A stretch of 64,000 bases of DNA from Branchipolynoe longqiensis. Taxonomy: Eukaryota > Annelida > Polychaeta > Phyllodocida > Polynoidae. The position numbers and the translations under genes are program-made. The notes under the pieces are model-generated. The model saw only the letters and a list, made by a program, of their open reading frames with translations, was not told where the DNA came from and made no database searches. Each line of letters opens with the position of its first letter. Positions within the stretch are counted from its first letter, which is position 1. Of this stretch, positions 1 to 10,571 are shown piece after piece. The DNA is taken from positions 84,374,709 to 84,438,708 of the forward strand of contig CM059190.1 in NCBI GenBank assembly GCA_030323885.1, given 5' to 3'.

Positions 1-226
1 NNNNNNNNNNNNNNNNNNNNNNNNNNNNNNNNNNNNNNNNNNNNNNNNNNNNNNNNNNNNNNNNNNNNNNNNNNNNNNNNNNNNNNNNNNNNNNNNNNNN
101 NNNNNNNNNNNNNNNNNNNNNNNNNNNNNNNNNNNNNNNNNNNNNNNNNNNNNNNNNNNNNNNNNNNNNNNNNNNNNNNNNNNNNNNNNNNNNNNNNNNN
201 NNNNNNNNNNNNNNNNNNNNNNNNNN
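1..226. other. Assembly gap
   Basis: Run of N; no information. Elements reaching the left edge, including the one carrying the 42-bp inverted repeat, are therefore truncated. Confidence 0.99.
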
Positions 227-230
227 CTGC

Positions 231-721
231 CGGTGTTGCGGATTCCGAGGGACACCAGTTTCACAGGGACACTTCCATTCAAATGCATTGTTAACGGCCG
301 TGAGCAAATCTTCATACAGAAAAAGTCAAATATCTCCCAAATTACACCATCTAGAAATAAATTGCTTGGTACACATATAGAAAACATCTTTACCAAAAAC
401 ATTATATTAAATTTATACGGTTAGGGTTCTTGAATTCTATTAATTTTGAATAAAACAAACGTTTTGCACTGCGCATACCGTCAAACTCAAGGCATTGTCA
501 ATGGCCGTGAGCAGTCTTCATACAGACAATACAGAAAAAGTGAAATATCTCTAAAATTACACCAGGTACAAACAAATCGCTTGGTACACATATAGAAAAC
601 ATGTTTAGCAAAAACATTATATTAAATTTATAAGGTTAGTGACGATGCTGTTCGAGTTTGACGCGTGTGCAGGAGAGATGTGTCCCTGTGAAACTGGTGT
701 CCCTCGGAATCCGCAACACCG
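231..721. repeat. Inverted repeat (42-bp perfect arms) around an internal tandem duplication
   Basis: The 42 bases at 231-272 recur as an exact reverse complement at 680-721. Between them, a segment of about 145 bp (about 283-425) is repeated in direct orientation with divergence (about 492-640); both copies contain GGCCGTGAGCA and end in a GGTTAG motif. This looks like a small composite or foldback element. I do not recognise the family, and no gene is supported. Confidence 0.7.
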
Positions 722-804
722 CCCTCCTCAAGGACGCGCGGTTGAGCTGCGGCCGTCGTGCCGGCCTCCCTACCTTCTTACGCGGCGGCATCTCGGTTTG
801 TGGA

Positions 805-958
805 GTCAAAGAAAGCAAGTGAAAATTCAAGTTGCCAGTAGGAGAGTCAACCGAGAAGTGGCAGAGTCACGGGGAGGAATCGAGGTCAGTGCGGAGGTCA
901 ACCTTCGCCTTGTGCGTGAATTACACATGTTGCCCCGTCAACATGCCTAATGTGAGTG
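805..958 (-). repeat. DIRS-like split-repeat A segment, isolated and inverted
   Basis: Read on the minus strand, this stretch closely matches the segment at 35701-35825 that sits between the B repeats of the DIRS-like element ending at 36.15 kb. The shared features are a short inverted motif around ACATGTTGCC, then a run through CTCCCCGTGACTCTGCC to TTCTCGGTTGAC. It is a remnant of another copy of that element family, or of its terminal repeat. Adjoining ORFs are not coding. Confidence 0.75.
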
Positions 959-959
959 G

Positions 960-1800
960 GGCACCATTGCTTTTAGATTACATAACCTTCTCCCCACTCC
1001 GTCGCCCAAGAATAATAATGCTCTCTGCCAATATATAATTCTTTACCGAAAATCCGTATACTTTTACACACGGTTGCCAGACAATCTGCAATTTGTGTAC
1101 CAATCGCTTGGCAACCGGGTTCGAATTGTTGATAGATACTGCCATGCATATGCCTCCCCCAGTCCCCACAAAATTTGCGAGTCCAGTGACCTGATATTTC
1201 ACCCAAAATCCTCCCGAAGCGCATTAACTGGACGAAAAATGTCAAAACAAACCCTAATTTTGAACTAAAAATGCCAAAAATAAAACACTTAAAAACAGGA
1301 AAACGACGGAAATGATTGTGATGGCCGAATTAATCCTCTTTACTCCCTACCAGCGTACCTGCATTTCTGAATTGCACGCACATCTCCCAACTGTATTTAC
1401 CCCCAAATCATCCCGCAAATCATATATAGTTAACAGTCGGAAGAGAAATAAACCCTAATTTTGAAATTAAGATCCAAAAATAAGACATGTTAAACAGAAG
1501 AATGACGGAAATGATGGTGAAGGCCGATTGGATGGCCTTCACTCCCTACCGGCGTTCCTCCATCGCCGATGTCTTTGGGTGTCTCTTCCCATGGTACTAA
1601 AACTAGGCAAATTTACTAAAATAAGGAACCCTGAAAAATAACATGAAATGCCAGAATAAGTGGTGAGCAAAATAAGTAAAATAAACAGTAATACCACCAG
1701 ATATTAGTGTCTCTTTGACTTACTCCTTTTCTTAATTTATTTATATATATATACGCGAATAAATTTAGACAATTTTAGAAATTACAGTTAATGTATACAT
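960..1800. other. Unassigned AT-rich region with a degenerate tandem unit of about 201 bp
   Basis: AACCCTAATT recurs at 1250 and 1451, and the surrounding sequence (a CGGAAATGAT box, then a CTCCCTACC box) repeats at the same 201-bp offset. It may continue the inverted Gypsy leader found at 4023-4733, but I cannot align it to the 56-57 kb copy with confidence. No gene seen. Confidence 0.5.
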
Positions 1801-1974
1801 AAACAAAAATAATAGAAGCCGAAAAGTGTAAAAAGATCACAAGTAAAATGAACGGGTAAAATAATAAACAGAGCAGCACATAGCAGACTCGACCAAATGG
1901 GCCGAGACCTACCAAACTACTGATTTGATGTTCCAAATACGCTTCAGGACATCAAGTCTCTCTCCCGCGAAGCG
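1801..1974. repeat. Left copy of a perfect 174-bp direct repeat
   Basis: Identical base for base to 4023-4196 by eye. The two copies flank the GC-rich block 1975-4022. The sequence itself is AT-rich and resembles Gypsy leader sequence on the minus strand, so it belongs to the interrupted host sequence and not to the block. Confidence 0.9.
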
Positions 1975-4022
1975 ATCCCGCCAAAAAGGGGGAGGCCCGC
2001 TCCTTGGCGGGATCCGTGAGGAGGTCCGACGAGGGTCGAGCAGGGGGGCAGCGAAGTCCTCGGGGCTGGATGGGGTGGTGGTCGGGGTCTGGGCGGCGGT
2101 GTTGTTGAAGGCGGTGTCGTGAGGACCGGCGGCAGAGGGTTCCTCCTGAGGCTGGGCTGGGATGCGGTCCGAGGTGTGATGCCCGAGGTGATGATCCTCG
2201 GCTGGGACTTTGCGGCGCTGCGGTGGATGGTCGCTGGGAGGTTGTCGGCGGGGCTTGCGGGGCTGTCGGCAGTGGTGAGGGTGAGGCGCCGGAGGGGTCC
2301 CCCCGGGCCGGCCGGGGGGAGGCCGGCGGATCAAAAATCCGCCGAGGTGGCGGGGGTCTGGCGCTCACGGGCTTGCTTGGTGATGCAGTCGGCCTCGCAG
2401 TGCATAGTGAGTACGCGCCTCACGTTTGCGCAGTAGGCGCATGCGTGACGGCGCCTGTCCCCCGCCTCGCCGTGGGCCTCCCCGACGGAAGCCCGATCGC
2501 ACGAGGCGGGGTGACGGTTCCAGGCCGGGCAGGGAGCCCCGTGAGTGAGCCTGTCGTAGGCGACGCGGGCGTCGACTTGGACTCGGGTGGAGTGTGGGGC
2601 TCGGTGTGGAGGGTCGAGTTGGCGGGCGGGGGTGGTGGCGGCTCGGTGGTCGGGCATGGCGATACACTCGACTCTCAGGAGGTTAATAGCTACTGGGTCA
2701 TGCCACCCGTGGGGGAGTCGACCGTCCGCGATCCAGGTGAACACGGTCTCGGAGTACCGGAGGACGGTCTCCCAGGGGTAGGTGAGGTTGTCCCGGGACA
2801 CTGTAAGGATGTGGTGGTGGAGTCCCTGGGCGGAGTGGGCGGGGAAGTCGGGGTGGTCGATGAGGGTGAGAAGGGCGAGGGCGTACTCGTCCTTCGTTGC
2901 CTCCCCCCTCTTGACCGGTGTTCTCTCCGGCCCCCTCTGCACCAGGTCGGAGGGAAATATATAGTCGGCCGGGATACCTTGGCGGCTCACGGAGCGTCGC
3001 GCCTCGGCGGAGGCCAAGATGTCCCAGACGGCGTCGGCCGCGGAGATGGGGCTGTGCCGGGTGGGTTCCTCCTGGTAGGCCCGGGACGTGGTGGGCGCGG
3101 CTTGTGTAGCGAGGTGCCGGTACCTCTCGTATTCCGGGTGGACCGCCCCGGGCAGGGTCGCCTGAGGCGGCGGCGGGGGGCGGGCTGTGGCGGTGGTGCG
3201 CGCCCGAGGCGCTGCGGCGGGCCGAGCGACGCGCGCGAGGTGGCCCGCGCCCCTCCGCGGGCGCCCGGGAACCCACCCCCTGCCGCAGCACGCCTCGCAG
3301 GCTCGTCGCTATGCGCGCTTGCTGACCCACGCGCGAATGTGTCAGGCGTTGCCTCGAGCGCGCGGCACCTCGGGCGATAGACGCTAGCCCTCTCGGACGT
3401 ATCTGCAGCTGTACGAGGCAGGCCTATGGCAGTATTCCCGCGCTCGCTCGGCCGGCGGCCGCACGGGATGCCGCCCTGCGGGGCCGCGGGCCGACAGACT
3501 TCCACCATCGTATTCCACATCAGCGGCAGAGGCATGCGCGACTTGTCACGCCGGTGTCAGTTGATGCACTGAGCGCACACCCAGGGGTGAGGGGAGCAAA
3601 ATACGCCCCCCCGCGGACCTCACGGAGCAGCCCTTCCCGTCCTCGTCCACTTCCGAGAGCGCCATGGAGGCCTGTGTCGAGGTGGAGCGGCGCGCTCCGA
3701 GAGGTAACGCCCAAAGTGGTGAAGAGAGGAGAGATCTGGGAGGCGGCAGGAGGGCGAGTGCCTGAGGGAGGCCAGGGGGTGGCCTTATAAGGGAAGAGGG
3801 AGGGGCGACAGCAGGTGAGTGTGAAAGCTGCCGGCCGGGGGGAGGGCGACAGGTGGCGAGCAGCGGCGTCGGGTGAGGCGTGAGCGCCGCGCGACGCGGA
3901 GGGCGGGGGAGGGGGCGGCGCGCCGCGCCGTCTGCCGAGGTGAGAAAGCAGCGCGACAGCGCGGGGCGGGGGGAGGGTCTCTTCCTCTCCTCGCATCAAA
4001 CGTAATGCTTCGCATTACGACC
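1975..4022 (-). mobile_element. GC-rich 2,048-bp block with a partial DIRS-like retrotransposon (ORF1 only)
   Basis: Base composition changes abruptly from AT-rich flanks to very GC-rich sequence at both edges. On the minus strand it carries an ORF1 related to that of the element at 37.8-41.1 kb. No RT, RNase H or tyrosine recombinase is present, so it is a fragment. Each edge has a short hairpin: ATCCCGCCAA/TTGGCGGGAT at 1975-2013, and CGTAATGC-TTC-GCATTACG at 4001-4019. Perfect 174-bp direct repeats flank it. How it arrived is unclear. Confidence 0.75.
2331..3017 (-). pseudogene. DIRS-like ORF1 (gag-like) fragment
   Basis: The 228-residue open frame shares with the ORF at 38278-38841 the KRGEAT(K/R)(D/E)EY start and the IADGRLPHGW core. 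It also shares the GAPC.AWN block and a C-terminal zinc-knuckle-like cluster, C-x2-C-x9-H-x4-C (CAYCA ... H ... DC). The same layout occurs in the AT-rich element at 31.4-32.1 kb, so this is the nucleocapsid-type ORF1 of a tyrosine-recombinase retrotransposon. Sequence upstream to about 4.0 kb is open in several frames but is mostly Arg/Pro/Gly, as GC-rich DNA tends to be, so the true start is unknown. The rest of the element is missing, so I call it a pseudogene. Confidence 0.7.
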
Positions 4023-4196
4023 AAACAAAAATAATAGAAGCCGAAAAGTGTAAAAAGATCACAAGTAAAATGAACGGGTAAAATAATAAACAGAGCAGCA
4101 CATAGCAGACTCGACCAAATGGGCCGAGACCTACCAAACTACTGATTTGATGTTCCAAATACGCTTCAGGACATCAAGTCTCTCTCCCGCGAAGCG
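4023..4196. repeat. Right copy of the perfect 174-bp direct repeat
   Basis: Identical to 1801-1974; see that entry. It continues without a break into Gypsy leader sequence (minus strand) at 4197. Confidence 0.9.
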
Positions 4197-4733
4197 CTTC
4201 ATCGCTTAGAGATGCAGTAACACATGGAAAAAACTGGCGGACTAGTTCAAAGCTAACTGCCCCTAGCCCAAACAAACATTCTTTTTTTTTCCGGACCGAC
4301 TTCAAACGTTGGAAGCCCACAGTAGCAAATTTTAAAACCAGAACTAAATATAACCACGTTTTAGCCTTGTGCCGGGGTAGCTAATCCTCGTCCCAAACGA
4401 CTCTATCTATTCAGAGCGACACAAGGGTAACAATGTTATAATTGGCAAACGACTCACTGTTTGGGTACCCACCCTGGACTCAAGGCTCTATAGGCCCTCA
4501 CAGCGAAAGCCATAAGACTAGCCGCAAATTAAAACAGGAGTACCAATTGAGTTAAACACTATTATTTCTCCATTATAATGTAACCCCGGTACTCCCTAAA
4601 CCGTCATGTCACGTCGTGAAGCATAAAGACAGAGGCCGGTCTGACACTGTCAACACTCCCCAAAGCAGCTGTAGAAAAACAACACAATTTTTAAGCGTAC
4701 AGAAGTAAATTAAAAGGTAGTAAACTCCTTACT
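4197..4733 (-). mobile_element. Ty3/Gypsy leader (5' untranslated) fragment, inverted
   Basis: On the minus strand this follows a primer-binding site and shares blocks with the leader of the full element at 55967-56420, for example the CCTTGTGTCGCTC stretch and the following AGCTA-CCC-G block. Noncoding. Confidence 0.65.
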
Positions 4734-4751
4734 ATCCTGGTCATGACACCA
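4734..4751 (-). promoter_or_regulatory. Retrotransposon primer-binding site, degenerate
   Basis: On the minus strand it reads TGGTGTCATGACCAGGAT, immediately inside the LTR. It differs by two bases from the site at 55949-55966. Confidence 0.6.
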
Positions 4752-5477
4752 GTGTAAACCTTCGGCTATTCCACCACCCCACTTAAGACGAGCATACGTG
4801 TTAATATATAATTGTTTCCATGTGAATTTCCGGGCCTGCCGCCGGGCCGCTGTCGCCTCTCATCCCGCCGCCGGTTGACCGCCTTCACGCTAACTTGACC
4901 CGGGCTCGTAAGGTGGCTACTATATCCCCGGAGGTGGGTAGTTCGACTCCATACAGGCGGAAGGCCCTTAATTAAATACATTTATAGAACAATCGAATAC
5001 CAATATCAAGTTGACCATAGCGGTTAATAATATAAGACTGGAGAATAGTAAAGAATGCAAGGAACGTTCCAATTACTTCTTAGAAGCTCACGGCTTTATT
5101 CTTACCTTAACTAACAATGCAAGAGTTCTTTCACAGTTCAATTTCACTGTATAACTACTAAGTACAATAAGTGTACCCCCTCCCGTATTTGTTAAGTTGA
5201 ATCAGTTTGGAATTTCAACAATAAAAGCCTAAATCTCGTCTAAAACATCCGAGCGTGCATAAACACATCCGATGGGTCGGAGCCCGAGCGCTCGACCTTC
5301 CACCATTGCTAGGAAAGTCACAATTGACGTCTCCTAGCAATGCGTTACAGCAGGGAACCCTGCCACACAATTGGTGGCAAATGCGAGCCTGGTGAGTAGC
5401 CCGCATTTCAGAATGCGAGGTAATCAGTCCAGCCCGGCCCGCATTTGCACCGGTCGTGTAGTCTCGCCCACTTCACA
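4752..5477 (-). mobile_element. Ty3/Gypsy 5' LTR, inverted copy
   Basis: On the minus strand it begins TGTGAAGTGGGCG and runs through AACGTTCCTTGCATTCTTTACTA and the TTAACCGCTATGG block to the primer-binding site. It shares this order with the solo LTR at 6912-7875 and the LTR at 55166-55945. No coding sequence. Confidence 0.75.
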
Positions 5478-5489
5478 TATATAGCCATG

Positions 5490-5615
5490 CGATCTGCATT
5501 ATTAGGATAGGGCAAGGACTGGTTGGCTCAGTGTCAGAATAATGTGACTGAGTGGGATATCAGGTAATGGTGCTGGTGGCCTGGTTCCTCAGTAGGGCAT
5601 ATATTATCACCCATA
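5490..5615 (+). repeat. SINE fragment (body)
   Basis: Carries the shared body from GGGCAAGGACTGGTTGGCTC through GTGACTGAGTGGGATATC to the GGTGGCCTGG box. Head and tail are missing. Confidence 0.75.
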
Positions 5616-5620
5616 ATACC

Positions 5621-5870
5621 GAGCCCGGTGGCCTCGGTAGAGCGTGGGCCTCACATGTGGGAGATCGAGGGTTTGGTTCCCAGTTGAGTCAAACTAATGG
5701 CTTATAAAATTGATACTTGTCACTTCCTAGCCTGGTGCTTGGCATTAATAGGTGAGGGCAAGGACTGGTTAGCTCAGTGTCAGGATAATGTGACTGAGTG
5801 GGATATTGGTTCATGGTGCTGGTGGCCTGATTTCCCAGTGGGGCAGGACAATACAAGTTGGTACCTGATC
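5621..5870 (+). repeat. SINE, tRNA-derived, 3'-truncated
   Basis: Has a tRNA-like head with an A-box-like TGGCCTCGGTAGAGCG and a B-box-like GGTTTGGTTCC. The window's standard SINE body follows (ACTTGTCACTTCCTAGCCTG, then the GACTGGTTAGCTC and GGGATAT boxes). Confidence 0.8.
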
Positions 5871-6287
5871 AAACCCACCACAAGGTGACACCACAAAATT
5901 TACATCACATGGGAGAGATAGGGAGTGAGCCGTCCCAGTACCATAGGGCCCCCGGTCTATAGCAATACTACCAGACTACTACACATTTCCGAATTTGCTG
6001 GGCAAATAATTTGTACGGTCGATAACAGCAGATACGGTCTGTTGGCAGCAGATAAAGGAGCGCGTGGGGTGGCATTAGAATATCTGTGAAAATGATTATA
6101 TATATAAATAAATAAAACAGTGAGTAAACATACCTGCTGCTTGTCCATTCTAATTTTTCATGTATTATTATTATTCATATTGAATAATTGTTTGAAGTGT
6201 TGGTGATGCTGACATTGTTGACTGCTTAGGGGGAAAGCTAGTCAATGCGAATCATCGAAGCATGATGACGACATGCGTGCGAGGCTG
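5871..6287. other. No gene seen
   Basis: 5885-5985 shares a GAGTGAGCCGTC...TACTAG segment with about 14065-14135, so it is probably another dispersed repeat. The rest is unassigned. Confidence 0.5.
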
Positions 6288-6770
6288 ACAACTACATCCG
6301 GAGTTTGACTGGAATGATGGCGTCATCACTCCAGTCAAAAAGGTCAAAAGAGTTCATGTGCGACTTGAGCTTGACTGCAATGATGACATCGATCCAGTCA
6401 AAAAGGTCAAAAGAGTTCATGCAGATGTTGTCTGGAGTTTGACAACGCACCTGCATGCGACACCGACATGCATCCATGCGATGCCAAACACATCTGGAGT
6501 TTGACTGGAATGATGATGTCACAATTCGGTCAAAAAGGTCAAAAAGTTCATGGAGTTTGACTGGAACAATGACGTCATCAATCTAGTCAAAAAGGTCACT
6601 AACGGTCAATAACCCGTTCGATGACATCAGCAAACATGTTTTACTGGTACAATGACGTCATCAATCCAGTCAAAAAGGTCACTAAAAGTCAATAACACAA
6701 TTGATGATGTCATCAAACAAGTCAAAAAAAGTCAAAAGAGTGCAATAAAGTCAAATAAGGTCATGGGACT
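6288..6770. repeat. Tandem repeat rich in CRE-like TGACGTCA motifs
   Basis: Several imperfect copies of a unit built from GAGTTTGACTGGAA(T/C)(A/G)ATG, a TGACGTCA-like palindrome, and CCAGTCAAAAAGGTCA. Perfect TGACGTCA occurs at 6570-6577 and 6653-6660; other copies have TGGCGTCA or TGACATC. Whether the motifs bind CREB/ATF factors cannot be told from sequence. Confidence 0.75.
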
Positions 6771-6911
6771 GCTTCAGAACTCCGATGCGGGACGATTATG
6801 TAAGAACAACCTATATCAGTCCTCTCCCTACCACTTATATGTGTACATGTATTTCTGTGTATATCTACATATATCTATGTATATGTATATATATATATAT
6901 GTATTTATATA

Positions 6912-7875
6912 TGTGAATTGGGCGTGACTACTCGACTGGTGGAAATGCTTGCCTGGGCTGATTAGCTCGCATCCTGAGATGCGGGCTAATCACCAGACTC
7001 GCATTTGCCACCATTTGCGGGGCCGGTTTCCCTGCTGTAAAGCGTTCCTAGGATACGTCAATTGTGACTTTCCTAGCAATGGTGAGAGGTCGAGCGCTCG
7101 GGCTCTGACCCATCAGACATACTTTATGCACGCTCTGATGTTTTAGATGAGATTTAGGCTCTTATTGTCAGAATTCTAAACTTGTTTTCATTAAATTACA
7201 GGGGAGGGGTTTGAACCAGCATTACTACACATATTAATTGAAACAACTCTGTTAGTTAGGGTAAGGATAAAGCCGTGAGCTCTTTGAAAGTGATTGGAAC
7301 GTTCCTTGCATTCTTTACTATTCTCCAGTCTTATTGTAGATTAACCGCTATGGTCAACTTGTTTTTGATATTCGATTGTTTTATATATATCTAAGGGCCT
7401 CATGCCTGGTAGGCCTTAAGCCGCAGATTAACCCTTCTGCAGGGATATTAATAGACATAATATTATTGGAAACATAACTTAACGTAGCAATATTTTACAT
7501 AGTAAACACATTAACGTAGGCTGATTAACAGTGACAGCAGCAGCACCATCTGTGGTGTCTGCATATTTCTGGATTAATTAAACTCTTTTAATACAAACAC
7601 CGAATGGCGGGGAGGATAGCCAGTTAATTGTAATAATGGGAGACTTTTCCGGTATATAGATGCGGGGAAGGGACAAGAACTGTATTTCTATGATACTCTG
7701 GCTGTCCGCCCTTAGCCCGGGAAGTACACCGACTGAAGTGGTCAACCTGCAGATGGGATGAGAGGCGGTGACGGGCCGTGGCAGGCCAAGGAAATTCACA
7801 TGGAAAATTACATATATATCAATACTAACACGTAGGCTCGCCTTAAGCGGGGGGGTGGAATAGACAAATAGTTAT
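6912..7875 (+). mobile_element. Ty3/Gypsy solo LTR
   Basis: About 960 bp, colinear with the LTRs at 4752-5477 (minus) and 55166-55945 (plus). It starts TGTGAATTGGGCGTG, includes the CCTTGCATTCTTTACTATTC block and ends near GCTCGCCTTAAGCGGGGG. No primer-binding site or internal region follows, which fits LTR-LTR recombination. It carries about 200 bp near its 5' end that the 55-kb LTR lacks, including a near-perfect hairpin (GATTAGCTCGCATC...GATGCGGGCTAATC). Confidence 0.75.
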
Positions 7876-9400
7876 ATATGTATAAAGATCTGGAGGCGAT
7901 AACGACCAGACAGACACAGCTGGCTTATAGGAGGTCAGAGCTCCTGACAGGTGGTGCCACATGGCCGAACCTGGAACTAAGCGATGGCATACACTAGCTG
8001 TGGTTCGCAATTAACAATACAAATATAACTGGAGATGGTAGTGTCCTTCTTTATATTCCCATAATAGGATTATAGAGCACATGTATATGTGTATATATGT
8101 ATATGGGTCATTCTCAGAAGTTGTGTACCAATAGTGCGACATCAGTACCACAAAATCAAAACGCTGCCAAAGTCCTATAAACAAGTTTCCTCAATGTGTA
8201 TGTCTTTTTGCATCGGAATAATTGAAAATAAACATATTCTGGCATTTTTAAGTAGGTCAAATGATGCTCACACCCAATAAATAGCAGTATAGCATGGAAA
8301 CCAATCTGACTCCAAAATCAAATATTTTCCACACAAACTTGACATTTTTAGGACATTTCACATGCCACTTGCTTTATAAACAGTAGAAATAATAATTTGA
8401 AACCTCATTGCTAAGGTTTTGTTTTATTTGTGAATCTTAAAGAGAAAAGCAAAAAAATATTAGCAAGGTAACAGTCAAAGTGGAAACAACAATTTTACAC
8501 AAATGTTCGGCTCAAATTTCAATGTTTGGGGGCAATTTCAGGATTTATCTTTTACTGTGCCATAACTGGGTCCATGCATAGAGTCTCAAATGGTGAAAAT
8601 AGTTCCTGTACTGTATCTTAGTCTGGGATCCACAACCAGAAAAATAATTTTGATGTGACACCCCTGCTATACAATTTTTGGCAATTGGATTATGTCTATA
8701 GGGGTCTTGGACATCTGAAAAGTGAATTTGGAGACTTTGAATGTATTGCGCAAATTCGGTAGACACCGTTTTTTTATGATGGTGTGTGACGACACCAGCC
8801 GCCTAATTCTGGGGTAGGGGAAACTAAATCTAGTATATCATCACAACGCAAGATTCTACTGCAACACATTACCACTCATTCTTTTGGTATGGATGTAGGC
8901 TAAAACAATAAGCAGAGTAGATTCTCATTGGATGAACCTCAAGGTCACTAGAGGTCAAAAGGTCACGAAGGTTGTGGCATGCCAACAATCTGGGACTTTC
9001 ATCAAAGAAGTGCCTATTAATATACCGTATCATAAGTTCTTTCACTAAAATACTGTTTCAGTCAACTCCTTAGATCCCCCTGATGATTTTAGAAAAGGGA
9101 TGTGAGGATTGGCAAAGAACTCATGGCCCCCTGTACATCTTTTACTAAGCGATATTTCAGAAAAAAGCCAAATTCAGTGAATTTTCCTTCGTACATTTTA
9201 TTGATATAACTCTCATTATCCAATAGTTTTTTGTTTTTATTTGTGAAACTATCAGTAGAAAACGTCTGAACTATCTGGAGATAAGAAAAAAAAACTTAAT
9301 AAGCAGTATGTTGTCATCCTAAGTTCATCATTCAAACAATACCATATAATGTTCCGATTACAACTACACCTAGTAGAAAATATACTTTGTTCTTGGTTAC

Positions 9401-9916
9401 CTAGTCCTCATCACTTACGTTGTCTTCAGTCAGTCGCCCACATTTGTTTGGGTCCCCATTGCAGGTGCATGCAATAATGCATGTCGATCCGGCCTTTGCA
9501 CATGACCAGTTCCTTAAACAGCCCTTCTTGCACTTGCAGTACGTCAGTTTTGCCACTGCAGGTTTGTTTGGCTTGCTCTTCATGACAGGAACTAATCTTC
9601 CTTTGTCCATATATCTGCCGTACTGTTCAGGTGGGAGAAGGGTTGGATTGCTTAGATGGGCCTGTTTGTAGAGGCTAATGTTGCAAAGACTCCTGAGAAT
9701 GTGGAAATGAAATGCATCTTCAGTGGGAGGTAGAGAGCGGAGGTCCCGTTTCCTTGATGCAAATAAATGGGCTAGTAACCTATCTAAAGATGAATATCCT
9801 TCCCTTCCGAACAAATCACATAAGAAATCATGTGCTTCTTTGTACAACGTATCATCTGGGCACACAGTGTCATGAGCGAAATTTGTCAATGCTGGCATTG
9901 AACCGATATGCTGCAT
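9401..9916 (-). pseudogene. Copy A transposon protein, C-terminal part with tesmin/CXC-like cysteine cluster
   Basis: A 171-residue frame. About 130 residues of mixed helix precede a cysteine-rich tail: CKCKKGCLRNWSC, then CIIACTC, then a final C before an acidic end. The spacing C-x-C-x3-G-C-x5-C-x6-C-x3-C-x-C resembles the CXC motif of tesmin/TSO1-type DNA-binding proteins. Copy B lacks this tail: its last frame ends shortly after the nuclease-like part. The ATG at the start is internal, because the protein continues upstream in a broken frame. Confidence 0.6.
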
Positions 9917-10571
9917 TGCTACAATTGCTGCCCTTTTTTTTTCCTCTTCTGTATGGATAACTCACTGAGTCACAGCCAGACATGACATACGAATGATTAA
10001 TGTGGCTGTTTGTTCCATTTCATTTTTTCCCACCACTTTCGCCAATTCCACAACCAAGTCATGAATGGGCAGGAAGAGTTAATTCTTTTCCACCCATAGG
10101 TTTACAATGTGTGGAAGCCGAGGATAATGGTACATAGCAAGCATGATGATATCTGTGTTGGTTGCATGGATAACAAATATGCTCCTGTCTTGGCAGCTAG
10201 CAAGATGTGCGATGAATCTCGTGTCGGCTTCCTCATGCGTTTGGCAGCACAGCTCCTCCATCACATTGGTGCCGCTGTTGGTAACACATATTCCCTCTGT
10301 GTTAACTCCTATTATAAGGGTAAACCCATCTCGCACTGTCTTTGTCCTTCATTTCAAAGGCTGCCCTGAGACATTCCAACACAGATGACAAAGATGAGAG
10401 TAAGTCATTGCTCAAAGGCTTCCCACTTGAGCATAAAGAATGCCTCACTGAGCAAGGAATGGTAATGAACCATCACTTTATTAGCTGTTCCTCTACACAT
10501 ATGTCACTTGCAACTAGTACCTCTTCAATGCCGCTTTCTTTCATGAAGAAACCAATGGACCCCAAAAAGTT
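9917..10571 (-). pseudogene. Copy A transposon protein, broken PIN/XPG-like part
   Basis: Reading frames change several times. An 85-residue frame (10079-10336) contains THEEADTRFIAHL followed by a hydrophobic strand and TNTDIIML, equivalent to THEEAD...DDTD in copy B. Further on, in another frame, lies SGCDSVSYPYRRGK (about 9955-9995), matching SGCDSVSYPYGKGK of copy B. The first residue of the acidic pair in copy B's DDTD is Asn here. Multiple stops and shifts mean it is not functional. Confidence 0.6.

Noticed and set aside
636..830. AT-hook-like minus-strand peptide (PRKKVGRPARR)
   Set aside because: Short, within an inverted-repeat element, and without any extension or splice signal; a chance match is likely.
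1909..2334. Proline-rich minus-strand ORF running across the 1974/1975 junction
   Set aside because: It crosses the boundary between the GC-rich block and the direct repeat, so it is a chance fusion frame.
2223..3380. 385-residue Gly/Val/Arg-rich + strand frame
   Set aside because: It is the antisense shadow of the GC-rich DIRS-like ORF1 region; no recognisable domain.
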